Positions 7,999 to 16,300 of a DNA stretch of 32,214 nt are shown here, one piece after another. Positions within the stretch are counted from its first letter, which is position 1, and the number at the start of each line of letters is the position of its first letter. Both the position numbers and the translations under genes were made by a program. Below the pieces are notes generated by a model, which saw nothing but the letters and a program-made list of their open reading frames with translations, was not told the origin of the DNA and did not search any database. Source of the stretch: 40-80 sp040394775 (GTDB lineage Bacteria; Bacteroidota; Bacteroidia; Flavobacteriales_D; Crocinitomicaceae); contig JBEBRN010000031.1 in NCBI GenBank assembly GCA_040394775.1, positions 1-32,214 of the forward strand. The letters run 5' to 3'.

Positions 7999-8019
7999 CA
8001 CCTTGTCATCACCTTGTCA
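7999..8019. repeat. CACCTTGTCA direct repeats, 11-bp period
   Basis: CACCTTGTCA occurs at 7999-8008 and 8010-8019, one helical turn apart, 55 bases before the HTH gene. A third copy is in the right arm of the hairpin at 7906-7915 and an inverted 9-base copy in its left arm at 7885-7893. They could be operator or iteron sites for the HTH or replication protein. Confidence 0.5.
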
Positions 8020-8074
8020 ATTAAATTCATTCAAACGTCAGAGATTTGCCACATAAACACCTAAAGAAATAGAT

Positions 8075-8365
8075 ATGGCAACAGAAATTATTACACCAGA
8101 AGATTTAGAGAATTTTCGTCTTACATTGGTCGGAGATATCCGTGATCTTTTATCTGAAAATCAACAACCGGTTAAAGAGCAAGAAGAAGAATATAATTGG
8201 TTGAAATCACATCAAGTACAGCGAATGTTAGGAATCTCTCCAGGAACATTACAAAATTTACGGATCAATGGAACACTTCCTTATTCCAAAATAGGTGGCG
8301 TGATTTTCTATAACAGGAAAGAGATTTTAAAAGTCATGGAAATGAACAAACGTAATTCTTTATAA
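8075..8365 (+). CDS. Small helix-turn-helix protein, excisionase-like
   Basis: A 96-residue protein. An acidic N-terminal segment (EEEYNW near residue 38) leads into a winged HTH of the MerR/excisionase kind: WLKSHQVQRMLGISPGTLQNL, then INGTLPYSKIGGVIFYNRKEI at about residues 67-87. Proteins of this size and domain act as recombination directionality factors or as regulators of mobilisation and replication genes in Bacteroidota elements. The position right after rteC, and the paired CACCTTGTCA sites just upstream, support such a role. The gene ends 1 base before the next start codon, so the two are co-translated. Confidence 0.8.
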   Translation: MATEIITPEDLENFRLTLVGDIRDLLSENQQPVKEQEEEYNWLKSHQVQRMLGISPGTLQNLRINGTLPYSKIGGVIFYNRKEILKVMEMNKRNSL

Positions 8366-8366
8366 G

Positions 8367-9131
8367 ATGAAGAATAATCAGCAAACGCCTGTTAATTATA
8401 TTCAACACTTAACAGGCTTTTTTGAAATAGTTGCGCATGACAGTCGCTTATCAATGGGACATATAGCACTTTATGCAACATTATTTCAATTTTGGAATTT
8501 CAATCGATTTCAAAATCCAATGTCCATTGCCCGATCAGAAATTATGCTACTCTCAAAAATCGGTTCTAAAAGTACCTATACCAAACTTTTAAAAGAATTG
8601 GATAAATTTGGATACCTCCAATATTTACCTTCAAACAATCCCGTAAAAGGCAGTTTAGTGAACCTGTACACTTTTGGGAAGAGTAGTGGGAATAGTAGTG
8701 AGCATACTAGTGGGCATACTAATGAGTATAGTAGTGGAATGGTTGTGGTACCTTCTATAAACAATATAAACAAAAGAAAACATATAAACAATATAGTAAG
8801 GGCGAAAGATTTTTCGCCCTCATTATCCTCATCGTCGTCCTCGTCCTCCCTCTCTCAAAATCAAAAAAATGTAAAGGAGCGATTTATCGCACCTGATATC
8901 GTACAAATCAAATCCTACTTCCTCGAAAAAGAAAGTGCGATCATTGAAGCAGAAAAATTTCACAACTACTTTGAATCCAACGGCTGGCTCGTTGGTGGGA
9001 AAACAAAAATGAAAGACTGGAAAGCTGCAGCACGAAATTGGATGTTGAATATCAAGCAATTCGCAAAGGCTGAAACAACCTCATCACATCTCCACGTCAA
9101 CGAAAACAAACGCTACGATATCCCTTTATAA
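8367..9131 (+). CDS. Replication initiator-like protein with variable linker
   Basis: A 254-residue protein. Residues about 8-105 look like a winged-helix replisome-organiser or initiator domain (LTGFFEIVAHDSRLSMGHIALY, then SKSTYTKLLKELDKFGYLQYLP). The C-terminal part (about 170-240) has FHNYFESNGWLVGGKTKMKDWKAAARNW, a block typical of phage and element proteins that work with DnaC-like loaders. The middle is low complexity: five 4-residue repeats (SSG/SSE/TSG/TNE/SSG pattern, DNA 8679-8738) and a run of nine serines. A DnaC-like ATPase gene follows, which fits a replication module. No experimentally named family is recognised, so the role is inferred from domain style and context. Confidence 0.65.
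   Translation: MKNNQQTPVNYIQHLTGFFEIVAHDSRLSMGHIALYATLFQFWNFNRFQNPMSIARSEIMLLSKIGSKSTYTKLLKELDKFGYLQYLPSNNPVKGSLVNLYTFGKSSGNSSEHTSGHTNEYSSGMVVVPSINNINKRKHINNIVRAKDFSPSLSSSSSSSSLSQNQKNVKERFIAPDIVQIKSYFLEKESAIIEAEKFHNYFESNGWLVGGKTKMKDWKAAARNWMLNIKQFAKAETTSSHLHVNENKRYDIPL
8679..8738 (+). repeat. Five in-frame 12-bp repeats in the initiator-like gene
   Basis: Units begin at 8679, 8691, 8703, 8715 and 8727 and share the pattern xatAgtAGTGrg. They encode KSSG, NSSE, HTSG, HTNE, YSSG. Copy number can change without a frameshift. Confidence 0.7.
8799..8820. repeat. 9-bp hairpin inside the initiator-like gene
   Basis: AGGGCGAAA (8799-8807) and TTTCGCCCT (8812-8820) are perfect reverse complements with a 4-base loop. 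A pyrimidine-rich tract encoding the serine run follows. It lies in the linker part of the coding region, and its function is unknown. Confidence 0.5.
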
Positions 9132-9209
9132 ATCTTTTTGTCCTTTGCGACTTCTCCGCGAACATTGAGGTTATTCCTCACAAAGTTTCTCACTTTTAAC
9201 TTTCTTCTC

Positions 9210-9836
9210 ATGGAACAAAAACATTACATCATCAAAGAAAACGAAATCATTTACGATTTCATGCGAACAATGAAATACCTGTCTGACTATGGGCAGAAAC
9301 GTTTCGGTAGCAACTTTCGGATTTTGAGAATAAACAAAACCATCCTCAAAAAATTAATGGTTTACGCCATTCGGGATGAAGAAAATTGCAAGAAATACGG
9401 TGTTGACCCTGATAAAGGAATTTTGCTGGTGGGCACCATTGGTTGTGGAAAAACATCCTTGATGCAGTTATTCAATCTTATCACCTATCCAAATAGAAAA
9501 TACATTGTAAAACCAACCAGAGCAATTGCAGGAGAGTTTTTACAAAATGGTTATACAGCTTTACATAAATACGGAAATACAGACACTATCTATTGTTTCG
9601 ATGACTTAGGAGTAGAACAGAATATGAAACATTTTGGAAATGAATCCAATGTGATGGCTGAGATTCTATTAAGGCGTTACGATCTCTTACGAACTAGAGG
9701 AATCATTACGCACGCGACAACAAATCTGAATGCGAATGAATTAGAAAAACTATACGGTAATCGGGTTCGCTCTCGATTACGTGAAATGTTTAACCTCATC
9801 ACATTTCCTGAAGACGCTGAAGATTTAAGGAAGTAA
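9210..9836 (+). CDS. DnaC/IstB-like AAA+ ATPase
   Basis: A 208-residue ATPase from the ATG at 9210; an in-frame ATG at 9138 would add 24 residues encoded by atypical sequence and is unlikely to be the true start. Walker A is GTIGCGKTS at residues 75-83, Walker B is YCFDDLG at 128-134, sensor-1-like HATTNLNANEL follows, and an arginine-rich GNRVRSRLREMFN block lies near the end. The order matches DnaC-type helicase loaders and the similar IstB proteins. Following the initiator-like gene, with no IstA transposase nearby, a role in loading DNA helicase for element replication is the better reading. The substrate helicase is not in the window. Confidence 0.82.
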   Translation: MEQKHYIIKENEIIYDFMRTMKYLSDYGQKRFGSNFRILRINKTILKKLMVYAIRDEENCKKYGVDPDKGILLVGTIGCGKTSLMQLFNLITYPNRKYIVKPTRAIAGEFLQNGYTALHKYGNTDTIYCFDDLGVEQNMKHFGNESNVMAEILLRRYDLLRTRGIITHATTNLNANELEKLYGNRVRSRLREMFNLITFPEDAEDLRK

Positions 9837-10133
9837 ATTTATAATATAAATGTAGATGTATGAAAGTGACTAAAACTTCCCTTTCTTTTCATAATTCGAG
9901 AATAATTTGATTAAATTTAATTCTAAGATAAATACTCTTTACTAGTAATAGTGTATTACACTTTTACGATTTCATTCTAATAAAATTTGTAGTTATATGA
10001 AATTATGTACAATAAATCTACAAAATTAATTTACTGTTAAATATCTGATTATGTGAATTTAAGATAAAACACTATAAAAATAATTATGTTAAATTTTGAT
10101 TTTTTTGTAATATTTTAATTTTTTTAATTAAGA
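9837..10133. other. AT-rich gap between the element genes and the exported-protein operon
   Basis: About 297 bases with very low GC and no plausible coding sequence. It must hold the promoter of the downstream operon, but no clean TAnnTTTG box was found. A 13-base palindrome lies at 9950-9962. No copy of the tRNA-Lys 3' end is present. Confidence 0.6.
9950..9962. promoter_or_regulatory. 13-base palindrome, possible operator
   Basis: AGTGTA-T-TACACT is a perfect 6-1-6 palindrome about 170 bases before the first gene of the exported-protein operon. In such AT-rich DNA, chance is possible. Confidence 0.3.
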
Positions 10134-12191
10134 TTGTTAAAAAAAAATAACTATTTGATAAAGCTACTTACTATCATATTATTTCTATTTTCAGGACTGA
10201 ACGTAATTATATTTGCTCAGTCAGATTCAACTTGGCATGATCAATCACACATTGTTCATGGAATTAATTATGGTGTATCTCCTATATATCGTAGTGATAA
10301 TTCTAAAACATATCTCTTTTTAGAATCGGATAATAAACTCACCATCAAAAATATTCCAGTCGATATTAAATTTCGTCTCTCAAATGAGAAATTTTATTAC
10401 GGTCAGGCGAGTTATTTTAAAATTTCATACAATGCTTCCCGTTATAGAGGTTCTTTAAAAAATAAATATCTCACTAAAATTAACGAACTAGGTAAATTAA
10501 TTGCTGAACAACAGTATCAGCTAGCAAATTATGAAGCGAAATTGTCTTTCTTACGACGTAAATATCCTAAAGATGTAAATAATATAACCAAACCTACTCT
10601 TGATTCTTCACAATTGAATAATAATCTTGAGTTGCCAAATGTGAGTGGAAAAATTCCGAAACTATCTAAAAAAGCTATACTGTCGATTGATAAACCAAAT
10701 CTTACAAAACCTAATCCAGATAAATTAGATTTGGACAGTCAAATACCAAATAATTTTGAGAAATACCAAGATTCTATAACTGCGATTCAAGAAAGAATTC
10801 AAGGATATAAAAACACGTATCAAGAACTACAACAAAAATATCAAAAATTAAATCAATTTAAAGGAGCCGATTTACTTTCAAAGTTTAAAACGATTGATAT
10901 TGGATTAACGGGATTAAATACAAGTGGCTCAGGCACGACAATACCTGTTCAAGGTATTAATGTTCGTTACGCAGATGATCATTATTTTGTAGAGGCAGCA
11001 GCTGGATTTACTCTTCCTAATCAAATTATTACCACAAATGTCTACCAACAGTTAGCATGCAATCAAGCGAATGTGTTTAATTCGGGCATGGGAGGTTATT
11101 TTAATATCAATTCAACGAAATTATTGGCTAGAACAAATGTTGGATATGGACAGTTAGAAGGGAATAATATTGCTATTGAAACCTTTTATAACAGTAGAGT
11201 GTTAAAATTCAAAAACGAAGACACTTTGTATAATATTGGTTTAAAAGATAAAATAACATCCAATGTGAATGGACGTATGGCGCTCTTATCCAAAAAGAAT
11301 CTCATTTTTAGTGCGAGCGCTGGTGTGACATGGTTGGATAAGAATACTTCTAATTTGAAATTAAAAGACCATTTTGGAGGTAGCGTTCAAGGAGAATATT
11401 TAATCCGACGACAAAAAATTAAAGCGAGCTATAGGTATATGTCAGCCAATTATGACGCTTGGGTTCAAGGCATATTCTTAGCACAAAACGAACGAATAGA
11501 GCTATCGCATCAGATGAAATTAGCAAATAAATGGAATCTTCGTTACCACTATGCACGAAATCGATACTTTTCGAATAATATTTTTGGAGGTACATCATCA
11601 AATGAGTACGGTATAAATCCAGGATATTACGGAAGAAATTTTGGATTCTCAGCAGGCTATTCAGTTCTTCAGATGGTTGATCGAAATTCCCATATTATTT
11701 TAAATAAGAATTTAAATCATATGGCGAATATGATGTTATACGTCAATAAAAATTTAAAAAGAAAAGGACGCTATTCTCTTAATATTGATAATAATACTTT
11801 ATTCCTTTCTGGAAAAGATACCTCCTATAAAGTTGTATCATCTTCAGTTTCCAATCGTATTTCATTTGATAGAATTTATGTGGGATTGACATTAAAACAT
11901 CAGTACTATGAAGGTTTAAATGATATAAGTGGTCATTTCTTTATTATTCAACCAGAATTAGGGGTTAAAATAAAGGATTTCTATTTCAGAGGTTTCTTGG
12001 CAATCAGTAAAAGCGAGCAATATAACTGGTCTGTTGGGGGAATTGGAGAAGTTGGTTTTAGATTTAATAAGTACTTGAGTTGGGCTGTAGAAGCTCAAAA
12101 ATTTCTACAAAACGAATACGTCCTTTTCAGAAATGTGCCTGATGGACTTCAACCTTTTATTGTAAAACTTAAAATGATTATTGATATATGA
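10134..12191 (+). CDS. Exported outer-membrane barrel-like protein with coiled coils
   Basis: A 685-residue protein, family not recognised. The start is a TTG: an in-frame TAA lies at 10125-10127 and no ATG occurs until deep inside, while the TTG gives a clear signal peptide (hydrophobic LIKLLTIILFLFSGLNVII, likely cut after FAQ). Two helical coiled-coil stretches follow (about residues 113-145 and 213-255) around a lysine/proline-rich linker. From about residue 260 the sequence alternates polar and hydrophobic residues in beta-hairpin style (for example RYHYARNRYFSNNIFGG, FGFSAGYSVLQMVD, DFYFRGFLAISKSEQ), as in outer-membrane barrels. It opens the exported operon and overlaps the next gene by ATGA, so it may anchor or export the large proteins. 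Confidence 0.6.
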   Translation: MLKKNNYLIKLLTIILFLFSGLNVIIFAQSDSTWHDQSHIVHGINYGVSPIYRSDNSKTYLFLESDNKLTIKNIPVDIKFRLSNEKFYYGQASYFKISYNASRYRGSLKNKYLTKINELGKLIAEQQYQLANYEAKLSFLRRKYPKDVNNITKPTLDSSQLNNNLELPNVSGKIPKLSKKAILSIDKPNLTKPNPDKLDLDSQIPNNFEKYQDSITAIQERIQGYKNTYQELQQKYQKLNQFKGADLLSKFKTIDIGLTGLNTSGSGTTIPVQGINVRYADDHYFVEAAAGFTLPNQIITTNVYQQLACNQANVFNSGMGGYFNINSTKLLARTNVGYGQLEGNNIAIETFYNSRVLKFKNEDTLYNIGLKDKITSNVNGRMALLSKKNLIFSASAGVTWLDKNTSNLKLKDHFGGSVQGEYLIRRQKIKASYRYMSANYDAWVQGIFLAQNERIELSHQMKLANKWNLRYHYARNRYFSNNIFGGTSSNEYGINPGYYGRNFGFSAGYSVLQMVDRNSHIILNKNLNHMANMMLYVNKNLKRKGRYSLNIDNNTLFLSGKDTSYKVVSSSVSNRISFDRIYVGLTLKHQYYEGLNDISGHFFIIQPELGVKIKDFYFRGFLAISKSEQYNWSVGGIGEVGFRFNKYLSWAVEAQKFLQNEYVLFRNVPDGLQPFIVKLKMIIDI

Positions 12192-12910
12192 GAGCAATAA
12201 TATTCATCGTGTTATGTGGAATTGGATTTAACAGTTCGGTTAAAGCTCAGTCTGGTTTTGAATACCCGATTTCGCTTTCCGCTCCTTATCATTTGGATAC
12301 AATTGATAACAAACGACCTACACTAATTTGGCAATGTGATTTAGCCTCTATCATAACCGATCCACGGGTGGATATGCAAGTCGTTCTGGTAGAAAAAGAA
12401 CATGGACAATCAATTAGCGAAGCTTTAATAATGAATACGGTTTTATATTCAGGTTTTGGACTTAAAGATGCTAATTTACCTTTTCCTTCTTCAATAGAGG
12501 ATTTAAATCCTGGACATACATATGCATGGCAAGTAAACATTATGATGAATGGTTCTCCTGTAATGCAATCTGAGCAGTGGGAATTTACAATTAGAGACCC
12601 GAGAGAAAATGAGGGACAGTACATTAAACTGGCAACCAACTTGAATAGTGCGATATACAAAATTGAAACGGATAAGATCTATTTTGCGATAGAAGATAAA
12701 GGAAAATTAATTCAGAAATGTTCGATTAGAAAGACTGTAAATGGAAATGAAACTCTGACAGTTGATGAAGTGATTAAGAAAAATGTAAATAGAGATTATA
12801 GTTATTACCAAGCTGATATTGAAAGCCTAAAATTAAAAGAAGGAAATTATGTATTAGAAGTTTGGGTGGATAACAAAAGATATGCGATGCAATTTTATTA
12901 TGTCAAATGA
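12188..12910 (+). CDS. Exported protein with fibronectin-III-like domain
   Basis: A 240-residue protein, family not recognised. Residues 1-20 are a signal peptide (IIFIVLCGIGF, likely cut after VKA). Residues about 30-135 have a beta-sandwich pattern seen in Fn3-like domains of Bacteroidota: RPTLIWQ at the start, a DLNPGHTYAWQV strand-turn-strand and a closing SEQWEFTIRD. The C-terminal 90 residues alternate lysine-rich and beta-like segments with no recognised domain. The gene overlaps both neighbours by ATGA, so its translation is coupled to the barrel-like protein before it and the small exported protein after it. A binding or adaptor role in the periplasm or at the surface is only inference. 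Confidence 0.6.
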   Translation: MRAIIFIVLCGIGFNSSVKAQSGFEYPISLSAPYHLDTIDNKRPTLIWQCDLASIITDPRVDMQVVLVEKEHGQSISEALIMNTVLYSGFGLKDANLPFPSSIEDLNPGHTYAWQVNIMMNGSPVMQSEQWEFTIRDPRENEGQYIKLATNLNSAIYKIETDKIYFAIEDKGKLIQKCSIRKTVNGNETLTVDEVIKKNVNRDYSYYQADIESLKLKEGNYVLEVWVDNKRYAMQFYYVK

Positions 12911-13377
12911 GAAATAGGGAAGTATTTATCGGATTATTGCTATCATTTTTTCTATTCAGTTTTAGTCTAGGTAAGAAAGAGGGAACGATTACTATTAGCG
13001 AGGTAAGTGAAGGCAATTCTGTTTATACATTAAAATGTAATAAACTACTAAACGAAGAAAATAAATTAGGTCATCAATATTTTCTTGAGGTCTATTCAAC
13101 AAATGATCCTCGAAGGAGTTTTGATACGGATGAAGATTATGCAAAATACACTCAATTCCAGTTGCAAGAACTTTTTGAAATTAAAATAAATGGAAAAGAG
13201 GCAAAGGTTTTTGGTAGTAGATTGGAGCTTGGGATAAAAGGATCAAATGTCTATCGGATCAATTTGTATTTTGAAAATGATGCATTGAAAAAAATAAAAG
13301 ATTTAGAAGTGGATTTTGACGATCAACTTTTTGAAAATAAGAAAATAATATTAACTGCTAAAAAAGTTAAACTATGA
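12907..13377 (+). CDS. Small exported protein of unknown function
   Basis: A 156-residue protein, not recognised. Residues about 1-23 form a signal peptide with the hydrophobic core VFIGLLLSFFLFSFSL. The mature part is rich in lysine and glutamate with alternating beta-like segments (TITISEVSEGNSVYTLKC, YFLEVYSTNDPRRSF). A single cysteine is in the mature part, and there is no lipobox. It overlaps the preceding gene and the 1820-residue gene by ATGA. The tight coupling suggests a fixed stoichiometry with the large protein. Confidence 0.6.
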   Translation: MRNREVFIGLLLSFFLFSFSLGKKEGTITISEVSEGNSVYTLKCNKLLNEENKLGHQYFLEVYSTNDPRRSFDTDEDYAKYTQFQLQELFEIKINGKEAKVFGSRLELGIKGSNVYRINLYFENDALKKIKDLEVDFDDQLFENKKIILTAKKVKL

Positions 13378-16300
13378 AACTAAAGTCTAATAAAAAAGAG
13401 AGCAACAAGAATTTTAATGTTCGCGTTATAAGTTGGTTTTTTATCCTCATCTTTACTCTCAATATTTTATATATTCCCAGCAATGCCTTTGCTGGTGGGC
13501 CAACACAACCAGAAGTTCAATCTTTTGCTCCCATTGGAATGGATGATATGGTGAATCCTTTTACCGGTGATTTCTCTTACAATATTCCATTAATGGAAAT
13601 AGAAGGATATCCTTTAAACATTAATTATAATGCTGGAATCACAATGGATCAAGAAGCCTCTTGGGTAGGACTTGGTTGGAATTTAAATGTAGGTGAAGTA
13701 GTACGTAACTTAAGAGGAATTCCTGATGATTTTGATGGTGATGAAATCATTACGGAAAAGAATTTGAAGGATAATAAGACCTATTCGTTAGATTTCGGTT
13801 CATCAATAGAGATTGTAGCTTTCGATCAACTGGGATCGATTGGAGTAAACTCTAATACTGCAGTATCCTTTAATAATTATTCAGGGTGGGCGGTAGAAAA
13901 AGGATTTGGACTGAATATTTCAAGTAAGCTTTCTAAAGATGGCGCAGGAAGACTATCGGCAGGTTTATCGATTTCTGGTAGTAGTGAAAATGGTGCAAGT
14001 TTTAGACCTTCAGCAAGTTTGTCAGTAACGGGTGAAGATGCAGATGCGAGAGATGTAAGCTTGGGAGGAAATATAGGTGCTTCTTTTAATTCAAGATCAG
14101 GTTTACAACAGATTAGTTATGGATTTTCTATGGATGATCCTAAAATTATGAATTCGCTTGTTGCAGGACAAGCGTCTTATAATTTTGGAACTACTAATTT
14201 TTCACCAGCTGTTCAAACATCGATGCAAACGATTAATTTTTCAGGTAATTTTAAATTAGGTTTTGATGCTTATACTGTTGATCCAACAGCTTCTATAAGT
14301 ATTAGCTTTTCTAAACAGTTTATTCCTGAAGATCTTAAAATATCACATAATCCCGCATATGGTTATTTTAATTTAAACAAAGGACAAGAGAATGAGAAAG
14401 CATTATTAGATTTTACCAGAGATAATGATGGATCGTTTACAAAAGACACTCCTTTTTTGCCATCTACCTCTTTAACGAGCGATATTTTTTCTGTTCGCGC
14501 TCAAGGTATTGGTGGTAGTTTTAAAGGGTTTAGAGATGACATTGGATATGTTTTTGATCCTATGACCACTAATACGATGGAAGCTAATAACATTGGCTTT
14601 GAGGCAGGATTACCAGCATTATTTAAAGCATCAGTGGATATTAATCAGTCTAAAACCTATACAGAGAACTCTGCTTGGAATGATGTAACTTCTTTGATTA
14701 AAGAAGGGAATAAGTTTAGAAAAAACACACAAAAAATAAATAATTTTTCTTTAATAGAAGCAAATGATTTTAGTGTGGATAGAGATAACTTTTTTAGTGA
14801 TAAATTAAATAATGATTTAGCAGTAAAATTTCGATTATCAGGCTTTTATGATGATATTAAACTTGGCTCAGCTGAATCAATGACGAATGTTGCTTCAAAT
14901 ACAAAGATGGAAAGAACCAGTGAATATCCAAAAAATGTTTTATTACAAATTTTAACAATTGGTGATTTAAAAAAGGGCTTTGGAATTAATGAATATCGCA
15001 GTGGTCTTATTACTACGGAAGCAAAGGATCATCATATTGGAGAAATGATTTATTTGGGAAATGATGGGAAAAGATATGTTTTTGATATTCCAGCGTATAA
15101 TACACTACAAGAAGATGTTACTTTCGCGGTTGGATCTGGCCTAAATGGAGGTGGACCTACAGCATTGACTCCAAATAACGATTATATAGGGGTAATTACT
15201 TATCCTTCGAGTGCTGCATCTAAGGATAATGATTTCGGCGTGGATGGCTATTATAACTCTAGAACAACTCCAGCTTATGCTCATTCATTTATGCTTTCAA
15301 GTGTTCTGACAGATGATTATATTGATAACGATTCTATTAAAGGTCCTAGTAAAAATGATTTTGGAAATTACGTTAAGTTCAACTATATGAAGGTTGGAAA
15401 CTTTGGTTGGAGAAACCCAGCTTCCAAAGAGGCTTCTTTTAATGAAGGTTTGAAATCAATTAATTCGGATGATAAAGCAAGTTTTATTTATGGCGCTAAA
15501 GAGTTGATGTATGTGACAAGTATTGAAAGTAAAAATTACATCATTGTTTTTACCTTATCAGATAGAGCTGATTTAAGAAGTGTTTCAGATAGAAATGGAG
15601 GGACTAATAGTTTGATGGGAAAACGGATTGATCGAATTGATAAATACTCCAGAATAGATTATGAATTAAATGGGGTAAATGCTACTCCTATTCAATCAGT
15701 GCATTTTGAATATAGTTATAATTTATGCCCCGGAAATCCGACCTCTCAAGGAGGAGCAGGTAAATTAACCTTAGATAAACTATACTTTACATACCAAGGC
15801 TCTAACAAAATGAAGTATTCTCCTTATGAGTTTTATTATGGAAATAATAAAGCTTATAATTTAAAAGCTTTAGATCGTTGGGGTACTTTTAGCAAACTGG
15901 CAGGAGGGAACGCTGTAAAAGACTTACCGCTTAGCTCACCGCTTACAAATTTTGATTTTCCATATACTACACAAAATAGATCGTTAGCAAATCAATATGC
16001 GGCAGCGTGGTGTATGAATCAAATAAAGCTTCCCTCGGGAGGTAAGATTGTGGTAGAATATGAAGCAGATGATTATAGGTATGTTCAAAATAAACGGGCC
16101 AATAGAATGTTTAAAATAGTAGGCGTGGAAGAGGGCTTAATAAATTCATCGATTAAGCTTCAGTCTGTATCGGATGATTTAAATAAAAATAGAAGAATCT
16201 ATTTTGAAATGCTGAATGGTTATGACAATATTCAAGATTATGTCGGTGATCTGGAAGGAGGACAACTATATTTTCGAACTTTGACGGAAATGAGGGGACT

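Larger units (their letters stand above)
5299..9836 (+). mobile_element. Left part of an integrated element at tRNA-Lys
   Basis: Immediately after tRNA-Lys come an IntDOT-type tyrosine recombinase, an RteC-family regulator, an HTH excisionase-like protein, a replication-initiator-like protein and a DnaC-like ATPase, all on the plus strand. This gene set is typical of one end of Bacteroidota integrative elements. Relaxase, VirD4-like and tra genes are not seen, and no repeat of the tRNA 3' end was found before the window end. The right border is therefore unknown; the end given here is only the last gene that fits. The exported-protein operon downstream may be cargo. Confidence 0.65.

Noticed and set aside
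9138..9209. Longer start for the DnaC-like ATPase
   Set aside because: The extra 24 residues are Phe/Leu/Thr-rich and unlike the family, while the ATG at 9210 begins a typical N terminus.
9837..10133. Right attachment site of the tRNA-Lys element
   Set aside because: No repeat of the tRNA 3' end (TTCGAATCCCAGCGGGATCA) was found in this gap or elsewhere in the window.
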